64,000 nucleotides of DNA from Stictocephala bisonia (taxonomy: Eukaryota > Arthropoda > Insecta > Hemiptera > Membracidae), in assembly GCA_035578905.1 (NCBI GenBank), contig JAQJVL010000047.1:3647273-3711272 (forward strand), written 5' to 3'. This document shows, piece by piece, positions 12,448-23,668 of the stretch. Made by a program: the position numbers and the translations under genes. The notes under the pieces are model-generated. The model searched no databases and was not told the origin of the DNA. It saw only the letters and a list, made by a program, of their open reading frames with translations. How positions within the stretch are numbered: position 1 is the first letter of the stretch; each line of letters opens with the position of its first letter.

Positions 12448-13818
12448 GCAGTGCAAGTTCTCTCATTCGCATGGTAAATGTAACAAAGCCTATGATTGGT
12501 TGATATTGCATTTTTAATTTTTTAATTTTTAAAGTTATTTGGGAAATAACTTAAATAGTTAAAATAATAACTTAAATATTATGAATAGTTAAAAACCCTT
12601 ATTCCTAATATGCATCTGGAGTCTGTAAAGAATATTTGTGGCAAATTTCATCTCCAAAGCCAGACAGTTTTTTGAAAATCTGCCATCAGTCAGTCAAGGA
12701 ATTTGACTTTATATTTGTAGATAACCATAATAATAAAATAATACTACTGTTTGTATTTAAATAAAGTTCTCGAAGAATAAACAAACATACGAATAAACAT
12801 TATTGTACACAGATAGCATAATGTTTCAGAATTAAAAGTTGCATATTAAAAAAAATCATATGCATGCTACTATTGTAATTCATAGATACTTAAAGCAGTA
12901 CACAAGGTAGTTAAAGCAGGATCTTAAAGGCGACTAAATAATTACATGAATAAAGAGTTAATTTATTCAATCCATCAAATATCTTTACCATCAATGCGAT
13001 TCGTAACATCTACCCCTTTTAGAATGTTAGTAACATACTTCAATAAAATGGCAAATATTTTTACGTTGGCTAATTCTTCACGTCCCATTCACCAATATTT
13101 TTTACTTTTCAAAAGTTAGACTACACAAGGAAAGGAAATTAATCATGGAGTCGAGGAGAAATATCTCGGGAACATAGCCATGCCGATATCGGGAAGTAAA
13201 GGGTGGGAAGCAAATCAAGGGTGAAGGCTGAGAGTGACGGTGAACCACCAGCTGTACTGGACAGCCGAGGGAGAGCCTTGACATACTCTCTACTGTAGAC
13301 GAAGTCGGCCTAAGTTGAGGCAGCCGAGGGGACCTGACCGTCAAGGCTGCATGCACATGCTAGTCCAAATCTGATCCATTAGTAGACCTACTTGACATTG
13401 TAATTAAAAACCGTTATTAGCAATGGGCTTCACTTGATAGTGTAATATATGTCAATTGTTGATCCAAATCAATGGGACAATTATAAGGATTTCTGTAAAC
13501 GAACATTAAACAAACAATGTTATTGTTGTATTAATGTATATTGTAAAATAAAATGTATTAGAAAATCGATTAGAATCCATTGATAACAATAATTTTCAAC
13601 TACAATGTCAAGTACTAAAAGTTTAAATTTTAATTACCATGTCCATGCAACTTTACTAGTTTGTTAACGACATGGGGGAACGTACAGCAGTAAGGCGATT
13701 AGACCTTCGGCTGCTTCTTCTTAGCTTGATAAGCCTATAAACCACAAACAAAAATATCGTTGAATGTTTTCTGAGATTCAAATATTGCCATACTGAGGGG
13801 GAGGGGGTTGTTTAACAG
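12448..13818. other. Unique DNA, no supported gene
   Basis: Mostly AT-rich. A less AT-rich patch at about 13130-13350 has open stretches on the minus strand of up to 84 codons, but no known motif. A G-rich run (GAGGGGGAGGGGG, about 13794-13806) abuts the MITE at 13819. Confidence 0.4.
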
Positions 13819-14105
13819 CACAGTATAAAACACCCAGTAGCGACACTCCGCTATAAAGTTTGCGACAAGAACGGCACTAGTGCTCGTGAATGAATCGCGT
13901 ATTTCTGTATTAGCTGTCATTAGTAAATGTCTAAATATCCTGACATGGCCCTTTTTCTTTTGATATTATTCCATTTATTTTCAAGTAACAATTCAAAACA
14001 ACGATATTGAAATGTGTTGTACGTTCCTGCCATTATGAGCGCTAGCGTCGTACTAGTCCCACAGCAATTAAATGGGAGTGTCGCTACTGGGTGTTTTATA
14101 CTGTG
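13819..14105. mobile_element. MITE with 31-bp perfect inverted ends and 7-bp target duplication
   Basis: The ends are perfect 31-bp inverted repeats (13819-13849 and 14075-14105) beginning CACAGTATAAAACACCCAGT. Both sides are flanked by TTAACAG (13812-13818 and 14106-14112), read as the target-site duplication. The 287-bp length without coding sequence marks a non-autonomous element. A duplication of 7-8 bp is typical of hAT or P superfamilies. Perfect ends suggest fairly recent movement. Confidence 0.88.
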
Positions 14106-14112
14106 TTAACAG

Positions 14113-17100
14113 TGAATGACCAAAGAAGTGGTCTCGATATCAGAAGTCCTAAATTTACATTCAGGAAATGTTTGATACAATCCAAAATCATTCCAATGAA
14201 TAGAGTAACATATCTGAAACGAGTCTGATATTACTTAACCATAAACAAAAAACATTGCAGCTAAAGCGGATTGCGTACATAGAGCAAAGAATAAAGTGGA
14301 GTAGTCATAATGCATTATATCCTATAGTAGTAGTTGACGGCGATATTCGCCATCTTGGTGATATGGATAAGCGTTCGGGAGCCTTCCCCTCCAAATCATA
14401 TCGCCCCGCCAAAGACTGGTCCCTACCCTCCGGGACTGACGTCACACTCCTAGATGCTTGTGTTAGATGTAACCTAAATATATAACCTAATTTTGAAATA
14501 AACATTTGATAATATTGACATGATAAGACTGACTATCCTTATTTAAAATAATAATAATAAATGTATTATTGTATATTTAATCACGGTTACAATAGGATAA
14601 AAAACAACATTATACACTATAGTGAGAACATTCATTACAAACACATTGTAAGTTCAGTAATATAAAAATGGTAAGAATACAAAACAAACACTGTTAATTT
14701 TTAGGAAGATTTTAATAAAAGAAATCACAGGATAAGCTACAGTGAAACGTCAGCTGTCGTTTATTTTTGATAGCATCCAGCATCCAGCATGTAGGGCAGG
14801 GGTTCAGCTGTCATGACACATTTCTCCTCTTTGCGTGTGATAGTTGCGCAGTAAATCGTATACTGCACAGTTTTAGTTGTGGTCGAATAATGTTGTGTAA
14901 ATACGTTTGCCATTAAGGACAACGTTAGGCCTGTAGTGGTGGGCGGTGATTGCCTCATCTGAGATAGGATTAAGATTCAAGATTATAAACTCCTTAGTTC
15001 GGATTTCATGATAAAATTTATGTGTGCTGACCCTTAGCCTGGACATGGGCTACTAATAAATGAACTTACTGTGAGGATAAGTTAATATCAGTAGTAAACT
15101 ATACTTCATAAGTCATTCACAGAAATCATTAAGCAAATTACATGTCTAACTTATTCACATAAATGTCTCAAAATAAACAATAAGTTGAATTAGAATCCCC
15201 TATCTGATTTTGGTCAACGTAAATAAAAGTGAGTGCAAAAGTTCTTTAGTAAAAATAAAACAAATTTTTTAGTTTTTTGGTAAAAAAAATAAATCACCTT
15301 TTTAGTCTCTTTATTTATTTCATTAATTTGTATAGAAAATCTAGGCCTCACCAAGTTAGGCAAAACTTTTCGGTTAAGTCCTTTAATAAAAAAAACTTAA
15401 TACAGAAAATACATTTTTCTATTATTATTTTTGTATTAATTATCAACATTGGGCGGTTTAGGGCAAGCACCTATCTTTAAAAATAAATATTGTAGCTTAT
15501 TATTATTTTACTAACTAGCGTTACTAAGCAAAAGTTAATACAATAACTGTGCAATTTGGCTACAACAGAAACACTCGGAGATATCGAGTGAAAGTTTGTA
15601 GATAATTTTATTCTGTTGGCCAAAATATTCCTGTTCTACTCTATGTCCCATTCCCTCTAGAACAACTAGTTCGGCAGTGTTTGACTATAAATACAAAAAA
15701 GTGACATAACCTTAACGTGTTTTCTTACTGTTAGTTAATTGTTGGAAACAATAAAAAAATTTAATAAAAATCTCACCGTTTACTGAATCTGATTTTATGT
15801 GTAATTTGTTAAAGTACATGAACAGTGCATTGTATGTGGTGTGTTAATTTTAATTGTCTATCGCTAATACTTGCCAGTTTCTGGGTAAATCTTGGCTGTG
15901 TTGTTTTGGTAAATATTCACTTTCAGTAAATCGTTGCTACCATGGGTTCATTATTGTTAGAATATTATTAGTTCGTTAGAATTAATAATATTTTACAGAA
16001 ATCTATAAGAAATAATCTGAATCAACATGCGTTTGTGAAGTTACATTAATGTAACAATAGTGTAAGGTGATTTTGTGTTGTGTAACATTGGTGTGAGATA
16101 GTGCAGTGATTATGTGAATAGTATGAAATAATATACATGACAGTGAATGGTTCTGCTATCATTATGATATGATGAGAGAGACAGAGAGGGAAGAAAAATC
16201 AAGGTAAGTAGAATAACATAAGGTAGGTATCGTGATGACGTCATTGGAGCGATCGTTCCACCAGCTGTTGAAATAAGCGTTATTTTACGCAACAGAATAA
16301 ACAAAGGTATTGCTTATAAGAAACTGTTATCGCTGTAGCCGGTCACGGTAAATTATAACTAATATTTGTATTATCTGGAACTGGAACTGCAGAAACTGTT
16401 TTAACGGTAGCATCTGTATGTGAGAACACGCACTAAAGTCCAGCTGTAATAACTTTACCTCTGAGGGTGCACAACATTGCAACATTGTACAGCTTGAGAG
16501 CTTGGCCACTTCCTGTCCCACGGCTAATTTGTTTCCGGTTTAGATAAATCAAACTATGGCCTGAGAGTATTTATAAGTTAAAATTGTCCGATTGACTTCG
16601 TCTTTTGATATTTGTAAACCGTAAAAAAGTACTTCCCAGTTAAACACTAAAAAGATTTTAATTCCCATAAAAAAAAATAAATTTGTACCTTGCTACTATC
16701 ACCGGAATTTGTACCAGTTGAGTCACCGGATGTAAAGTTTAGAGGAGGGCTGTGATGGACTGAATGCGACGTTGCCTATGTCAATTTTTCATTTTAGCTC
16801 AGAGGTAAAGTTAGAACGGCTGGACTATAGGCCTATGTAAACCAAACTGTTTATCGTTATTAAATGTTGTCAAAATATTTTTTAGAACCAACATAATTTT
16901 ATTTTCTTCTTTTACAAAATTAAACAGAATAATATCGACCTCTGTTTATATTATATTAGTGTCATTCATAATTATATACAATATAACCAAACATTTCTAT
17001 TTCTAGGCTAACAATACCTCTCATTATATTTTAATAATTAATAACAGCATTATATTAAATTTTTCTTAAATAAATCAAACATATTAATTATTGACAATAT

Positions 17101-17415
17101 CTTTTTTTTTATAAATAATAAATAAATATGAAACACTAATGTGATAAATCAGCTGTAAAATCATTGTTATGAAAATATTTGGTTTTTGTAACGTGTTACT
17201 GGAGTACTTTGCAAGTCAGCTGTTCTTTCCAATGACGTCGTCATGGACCCTACCTTATAATTCTAGTTACCTTGAGAATAATCAAGTGTAGGCCTACATG
17301 GCCTAGTGTGAGTAAAACCAAAGCTAAATCAGTCTGAACCTTCAACTCGTTACTCAGGTATGTTAGTATAGACTGCAGTTACAGAAGCGTTTCAATCATC
17401 GTTAGGTCTATTTAT
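14113..17415. other. Unique AT-rich DNA, no supported gene
   Basis: A less AT-rich patch at 14255-14485 is open for 76 codons on plus and 66 on minus, without a recognisable motif. A patch near 16120-16290 has a GT donor-like site (AAGGTAAGTAG, 16200-16210), but I cannot join exons. The 3' untranslated end of the LINE relic probably lies in the last 100 bases or so. Confidence 0.4.
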
Positions 17416-19419
17416 TCATGCAATTAGCCACTGATATATGGGTTTTTGGAAAATATTGTAATTACTTAGGTTAACATCAGTCTCATTATGCAACATATTA
17501 TACAAATAAGTAACAAAATAGTTTGGTAACCTTTCTCCATATACTGTTCTAGTCTAGGGATAGGTGTTGCATATTTGAGAACATTTATAGTAGTACGTGG
17601 CCTTATGGTTCTTATTTTAAATTCATTATTAGAAAAAACCTTTATTATTATTAAAAATATATAAAGCTTTAGGAGATAGTTCTCCTAAAACACTACATTG
17701 CTGATTGTTTCTCACTGTGACCAGGCCTAATATTATATAATTTTTTATATAGAGTTTTCAAACATTTGTTTTGAAGATTAGTAGTAATATTCATATAAGT
17801 GTCTGCTGCTGGTCCTCATAATGTAATTCCATATCTCATAATAGATTCGAACAAAGGTTTGTATACAGTATGTTTTACTGCTGTACTAAGCTTGTTGTCA
17901 TGACAACACATGGTCTACGTCTTTTATTAAGTGTACCTATGTTCTTACCAAGTCAGTTTTCTGTCTACAGTAATTCCAAGGTATTTAAACTTGTCTACCA
18001 ATATTATGTCTTGGCAGTGAGATTGCTTAAGCCCATATATACATTTACAAACATCATGTTTAATGTTTATGGTCTTTCCAATTTTCACATTTTTAGGGCA
18101 TATATGCATGACGCAAGTTTTATTGAAATTTATAGCTAGGCCTTTATCATGAGCCCATTTGGTAAAAGTTTTAAAATATTTTTGTAATAATTGTAAAGCT
18201 ATTTTTAAATCTCTATGTTCAGCCATCAATAGTACATCATCTGCATAAGCAAAGACATGACATTTTAAATTTTTTTCTAATATTTCATTCAAGTATATTA
18301 TGAACAAAACCGGGCCTATTTGGCTTCCTTGGGGATGTTCCTCACTTATTATGTTTACAGCTTTCACCATAAACTTTCTATTTTCTACTGAACCAGTTTA
18401 AGTAGGGACCCCTCACCCCGATTTTGTATAAAGCAGACAATGTATGATTGTGTTCTACAGTTTCAAAAGCTTTAGAAAAATCAATGAAAAGGGCTAGTCC
18501 ATGACCTTTACTGTTCATTATATTATTAGCAGTGTAAACAAAATCTTCCAGGGTCTTTATTGTGCTGTAGTTTTTCGTCAATCCATATTCTTTGTTACTT
18601 AGAAACTTAGAATATTACTCGTATTTTCTATCAAATATTTGTTCAATGAATCCAACACATATTTTTCCATTTTCTTTCCTATCACAGGCAAAATTGATAC
18701 TGAACGGTAGTTCTGAAATTATTTCTTACATTAGTTTTTGTAAATGGACCTTATAACTGAGGTCTTTAAACAGTTAGGGAAAATACCTTGTGCAACTGAC
18801 TTGTTAATTAGTTGGCACAGTAAGGTGGAGATATAACACTTTGATATTTTTGATCATATCATCATAGCAATGGCTATTGTGCTGTCAACATCACTTTTCT
18901 GTCCCCTTCCTAGAAGATAGTTTATATTTTTCCAGATTTTCCTAGGGTCACTTTTATTGTTTTCAAACACATGTCTGTAATATGAATTTTTCCTTAACTT
19001 TATAATGTTATTAATTTTGTTTCTGAGTTTGTTGTATACATTGCTATGCCTATTATTCGAGGGGTCCCCTTTCCACAGCCTAAACACTATATCTTTCTTT
19101 CATTAAGTTTATTTCTGGGTGCATCCATTCCTTCAGTGGTGACTTGGAAAAACCATTGCTATATTATATCAGTTGTACTCTCCTCATAGATTAATGTAAC
19201 CTTGTTAATTAGTGATTCAAATCCACTGTTTACATCATCAGCTTCATATATGTTCTAATTTTATTTGTCTAATTTATCTCTCAATACACGTTCATTTATT
19301 TTGACAGTTACAATGTAATGATCCGAAATTTTAGTTTTAATAATACCTGTAAAAATATGTTGTATAGGCCTAACTATTTTGTAGTAAATATGGTCTATGC
19401 ATGATTTTGTTACACTACT
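17416..19419 (-). pseudogene. Jockey/CR1-like LINE ORF2 relic (endonuclease end, reverse transcriptase, C-terminus)
   Basis: On the minus strand the parts of a non-LTR retrotransposon polyprotein follow in order. The end of an AP-endonuclease domain (SCIDHI and ISDHYIV) lies near 19420-19290. A basic linker (YNKLRNKINNIIKL) follows near 19040. Reverse transcriptase motifs come next: NYRSVSILPVIGKKMEKYV near 18700, LFIDFSKAF near 18490, HPQGSQIGPVLFIIYLNEI near 18300 and the catalytic YADDVLL near 18240, with FKYLGITVD near 17960. The C-terminal part (YGERLPNYFVTYLYNMLHNE) ends at a stop at 17416-17418. Many in-frame stops and at least one frameshift near 18365-18385 show that it is dead. The 5' part is missing, as is usual for LINE insertions made by target-primed reverse transcription. 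Clade is judged from motif style only. Confidence 0.9.
17945..18370 (-). pseudogene. Longest intact reverse transcriptase segment of the LINE relic
   Basis: An uninterrupted frame of about 140 codons covers the palm of the reverse transcriptase. It includes the PQGSQIGPVLF motif, the metal-binding YADD (preceded by HVFA) and the downstream FKYLGI motif. Its apparent start is only where the reading frame begins after a frameshift, not a true start codon. The next segment upstream, at 18378-18581, holds the LFIDFSKAFETVEH motif with the first catalytic Asp and is in a different frame. Confidence 0.88.
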
Positions 19420-19561
19420 TATTAAAATACTTATTGCAGTTTAAAATACTTATTAAAATAAACAATTAATTATTTTATAAATAACACTAATTTGTTTGTG
19501 ACATGACTGCCGAAACAGATGTTTTTAGATTTTAAAGTACAAAATGTTAGACTAATGATTT

Positions 19562-19805
19562 TAGGACGGCGAATACATCTCCTCGAGAGGTGTGCGGCAG
19601 ACAGCTTCCCACAACACTAAATACTTGAACTCAAATTCAGACTCCAGACTCAAATTAGTTCGCAATTTACTGGGATGGCCGTCTCTTGCAGACTGATCGA
19701 TAATTTAATTTGCTCCTTTGAAACCGGCTTCTTTGACAATTTACTAACAACTTCTTAGTTTTATAATGAGAACTTGTCTCTTATCACTTCTGACGTTATC
19801 AAAGA
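19562..19805 (+). repeat. Dispersed repeat, copy 1 (inverted partner at 57041-57297)
   Basis: It aligns with the reverse complement of 57041-57297. Near-identical stretches include GATCGATAATTTAATTTGCT, CCTTTGAAACCGGCTTCTTT, TTAGTTTTATAATG and CTGACGTYATCAAAG. Both copies end sharply at the GGACGG/CCGTCC side. It has no coding capacity. It is most likely a non-autonomous transposable element of about 250 bp, class unknown. Confidence 0.82.
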
Positions 19806-20509
19806 ACGTATATATGGTAAGGCTACGTGAGAGGTAAATCAACACCTGACAGTAAGTTAATGAAGATTTCCATAATCAAAGGAACATGTGATAAGTCGTA
19901 TAAGGCTTGCCTTTTTTACATGAGAACATATTAAAGTAATTTAAAAGATATTAAATGTTTAATTCGCATATGTTCTTAATACTGATCATGTACAAATATT
20001 AATCATACGCATTATAAATAATTAGTTTAAGTTATAATACTAACTCTATACCCTTTTTAAACATTTCTTACAGCTTCCATCTAAACCCTAAAGCCAAATT
20101 ATATCATTACATTGTAGGTTTAAGATAATTTTCTTAAAATTTACTACGTTGCAGTAAATAAATCCATCTAATATTTTTGTATCAATCGAAACGTTCCTTT
20201 TGCATTTTAAACACTACAAGCTTTGGCAGTTTTCACCAAGTTTACTGTCATGAAAGAAAAATTATTGTTTTTACAATCCTTGTAAATTCACTGGCATAAA
20301 TGTAAACTTAAACACACCTATCAATTAATACGGAATCGTGTATATACGAAATATTAAACATATTCTATTAAAATAAATTTTGAATTATTAATTAAATAAA
20401 TACACAGTGATATAAACATAATATTAAAAGGGGTTTACTTGCTTTAAGGGAGTTACTTGACGCTTTAAATAGTGTTGTATTTTCAATAAAAAGCAATTCA
20501 TTATTAAAG
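19806..20509. other. AT-rich DNA, no gene seen
   Basis: Frequent stops in all frames; no repeat recognised. Confidence 0.45.
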
Positions 20510-20770
20510 CCAATTGTTATCGGAGAGGCCACTAAGGGTTGTCTGTGTTCGGTGTTGGACCTCGCCATTTGGCACCCCATGGCAAACCACCCTTGTACGA
20601 ATCCTTGTATTTATATTATTTATTACCGTGTGCTTTGTGTTTTTGTGTCGTCTATCGCTAAAACACGCCCCTGACGTGTTCATCGACAGCTTTGTTCTGT
20701 GCTGATACGAGGCCAACTCTAATTGTTCTCTCGCCAACTATATATAAATGTAGTCTCGATTATTTATTTA
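20510..20770 (-). mobile_element. Possible solo LTR or LTR fragment
   Basis: Read on the minus strand, a TATA-like box (TTTATATATAG, about 20738-20748) is followed about 35-45 bases later by an initiator-like TCAGCAC. A poly(A) signal (AATAAAT) lies about 110 bases further on, and then a GC-richer stretch with GGTGCCAAATGGCGAGG. This order resembles a retrotransposon LTR followed by leader sequence. I see no second copy, no target duplication and no gag or pol, so it could equally be an old promoter fragment or chance. Confidence 0.22.
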
Positions 20771-21277
20771 CATGCATTTACCAATACAAAATTTATTCCG
20801 AAAACTATTTCTAAAAATAAAACCTAACTTAAGTTTTTTAATATGGACTAATATGGAAAGAATTTATTTTCACACGAGTGTATGTAATATGTTTAGTGAG
20901 GTAAAAAGCAGACAATTAAATTGATTATACAGAAAAGGTTATCAGAAAGTATGATAAATAACAATCAGGGATAAAGTATCACAACAACAAAGGATTTTTT
21001 TAAATAAATGTATTATTAAAGTAATTTTATATTTATGACGTTAGATAATCTATATTTTGGTTTTAGTCCGAGCTGTTGTACAATACATTGCCATAGATAA
21101 AATATGTTTAAGTTAATTCTACAAAATTTTTACCAGGTATCCTTTTTCAACATTTATTTGTAGGTTCTAAATCCATAGTACAGTATCTAAAATTTTCCAC
21201 TCAAAATAAAAAATTTATTTTCCCTTTTTCTAAAAATATATTGATTGAGATTTGGGATATTGATATAGTTGGTAATA
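20771..21277. other. AT-rich DNA, no gene seen
   Basis: No feature recognised. Confidence 0.45.
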
Positions 21278-21289
21278 ATTGACCTAATG

Positions 21290-21335
<46 letters not shown>
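21278..21335. repeat. (TA)n microsatellite
   Basis: About 55 bp of alternating TA with one TATACATATA interruption, directly before the SINE at 21338. Confidence 0.93.
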
Positions 21336-21337
<2 letters not shown>

Positions 21338-21338
<1 letters not shown>

Positions 21339-21620
21339 GATCGGTAGCTTAGTTGGTTAAAGCCCTGCAAAAGGCAAAGGTTCTCTCAGTTGGATCCCCA
21401 TGAGAGTTGCAACAAATTTTGAAAGGCGTCAACTGATAACCAGCGACTTTTCATTTGTCATTGGGCTTAATCTAATAAATCATTAGGCTTAATTAATGAC
21501 ACTTTCTAAGGAATTGTTGGCATTAGTTTGTAACAATGACTACATTCACTCATCACACTCATCTATATTCGCCCATATCTTCATGATTGGCGTCTTAAGA
21601 ATAAATAAAAGAAATAAAGA
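21338..21620 (+). mobile_element. tRNA-derived SINE, best copy
   Basis: The head resembles a tRNA. TAGCTTAGTTGG (21346-21357) fits the RNA polymerase III A box, and a B-box-like GTTGGATCCCC lies about 40 bases downstream. A tRNA-unrelated body follows (CCAGCGACTTTTCATTTG, GGCTTAATTAATGACAC, GTAACAATGACTACATTC), then an A-rich tail (AATAAATAAAAGAAATAAAG). Copies of the body occur at 790-1010 (minus) and 52390-52640 (plus). Such SINEs depend on a LINE for movement; whether the local LINE relic is the partner cannot be told. Confidence 0.75.
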
Positions 21621-22814
21621 TAACATTTTAAAGGAACCGGAATATAATATGGTTTGTATAATGTAAGAAAAGTGTAAATTTAAAGTTTGCTAAGGAACAC
21701 TGTGTCAACGTGTGTTTATGTACGTTGTGTACTCGCGGCTACAAACGGTCGTGGGTTTGTTAATATAAAGTTAATACTGCCTCTGGCCTAATAATTTAAG
21801 TTTGGTCTTCTTCTATATTAGACTTGAGGAATCAACATTTTGCCGTTAGCTCCAAAGTACTATATTAAATTAAAAAGCTATATTAAAAAGCTAGGAGTAG
21901 GGATTAAGTGAAACATAATATATAGAGATTGTCCAGCATCCAAAATCCGTCACATGTATACGTGAATGAAATTTATTGGTCTGGTGCCTCCAGGAAAATT
22001 CGAAACTTTCCAAGAAATATTGTAGCTTTAAAACATGGAAATCGGCATGGTTTTTTACTACAAATTGTTGTAGGTACCTGGTAGACCGTGCAATTCCTGG
22101 CTGTCTATTGTCCTTTAATTCAATAACTTTCCTTTCTTATTGTCTTTCTTTTAGTGAGGGATTGTTATCATTTATGATAACTTTGTGATCAAACCTATTT
22201 CCATGACTGAAAACGTTTGTGAAATTTCCATTAAAATATTGAATTCGTATCAACCAATCAATGTGCAGCAATGCCATGAAACAAGCGGATATAAATTGAG
22301 ATGTGATGATATCAGAGAAGTTTGACTCGTGTTTATTCAACTCATATGAAGTGTGTATAAACTATACTGTCACTCGTGAAAAGAAAGTAAAGCCATGACC
22401 AGGGATCACCGCAGGTAGAGGATTTGGTTGATTGTTTGAGCTTAGGATTAAGTAAAGTTTCACAAAAGAAGATCAAGCAACCGTTGAAGATTTTTCGTTT
22501 ATCTTTACAAATATACTCAAAGCACTTCAAAGGGACATTAAAGTGCAATATGCAGTGTTGCCTAGTGGATCAGTGAACTATGGAACACTGGTGTGGAATA
22601 ATTAATGCAATGTAACAGACAATTAACTGTCACAGGATTATTGGCCTATACTCCTCACCCAACGGGGTGGTGTAAATACACAGAACGGATGGAATGGAAA
22701 TACAACTACTAGTCATAATTAGCTAATTTTTAACTTTTTAAATTGGTAGTATCTCTTTTGAAACATCAATAATCAGTGAGATTCTATTAATTTATTTATA
22801 ACCTATAGAGATAT
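21621..22814. other. AT-rich DNA, no gene seen
   Basis: Short open stretches only (about 60-70 codons), none with a recognisable motif. Confidence 0.45.
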
Positions 22815-23668
22815 ATATATACAAGGTATCCTAGAATTAAAATTCCAAACTTCGGGGAATGGTTATTTAGGTCAAAATGAAGAGAAAATCAAGAAAAAAT
22901 TGTTTTCAAAAAATACTACGTTTACCAGTTATCCGCCATTTTGTTAGTTTTACAAAAGAATTTTTATCTCCGATTTTAATCAACCGATCTTAATGAAACT
23001 AGCTATGCATGTTAAGATACTTGATCCAATTTTAAAATAGTGGCCATTTTAAATTTTTAAACAGAAATTGAGGGAAAACAGGAAAAACTACAAAAAAATA
23101 CTAGGAACAAGTTTTTTTTAGCTACTTTTATCACCAATCTGTCAGTATCAAAATACTTAGAATCGGACAAAAATAGCTGAGACACACTGACGTGTGTGTT
23201 GAGGGTCAGCAAAAAAGCCATTTGGTTTTAGCTTTGTTGCTGCGTCTTAACATAAATGTCAACATTTCTCAGTTTCTTTTGTCCAATTCTAACTGTTTTG
23301 ATATTGATAGTTTGGTAATAAAATTATCTTTAAAAATGTATTCTTAGTATTTTTTTTGTATTTTTGTCATTTTCCCGTAATTTATATTTAAAAATGTAAA
23401 ATGGCTGTAATTTAAAAAGTTTTAAATTGTATCAAGTTGATTTTTTTTCTAGAACTGGTGTTTATTATTTCAACACGCACAGCGAGTTTCATAGATATCG
23501 CTCCATCCAACTCGGAGATAAAAATTCTTTTGTGAAAAAAAACCAAAATGACGGATATCTGATAAACGAAGTGTTTTTGGACCAAAACGTCTATCTGATT
23601 TCCTCTTTAATTTGACCTATATAACTTTCCCGAAGTTTAGCACTTTCATTCTGAGACACCCTGTATAT
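22815..23668. mobile_element. Long palindromic (foldback/MITE) element
   Basis: Almost the whole 850 bp is an imperfect palindrome centred near 23235. Left-arm landmarks, with their complements in the right arm, are TATACAAGGTATCCTAGAAT, AACTTCGGGGAA, TTATCCGCCATTTTG, ACAAAAGAATTTTTATCTCC and AGAATCGGACAAAA. The outer end on the right copy reads ACAGGGTGTCTCAGAATG when complemented. No protein is encoded; the 62-codon open stretch at 23427-23615 is one arm of the palindrome. Arms differ by many substitutions, so it is old. Confidence 0.85.

Noticed and set aside
14255..14485. Open patches on both strands in less AT-rich DNA
   Set aside because: Overlapping open frames on opposite strands with no motif; probably base composition or an unknown repeat.
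21338..21420. Possible functional tRNA gene
   Set aside because: The A box is good, but the B box is degenerate, no clear cloverleaf or anticodon arm can be drawn, and a SINE body with A-rich tail follows.
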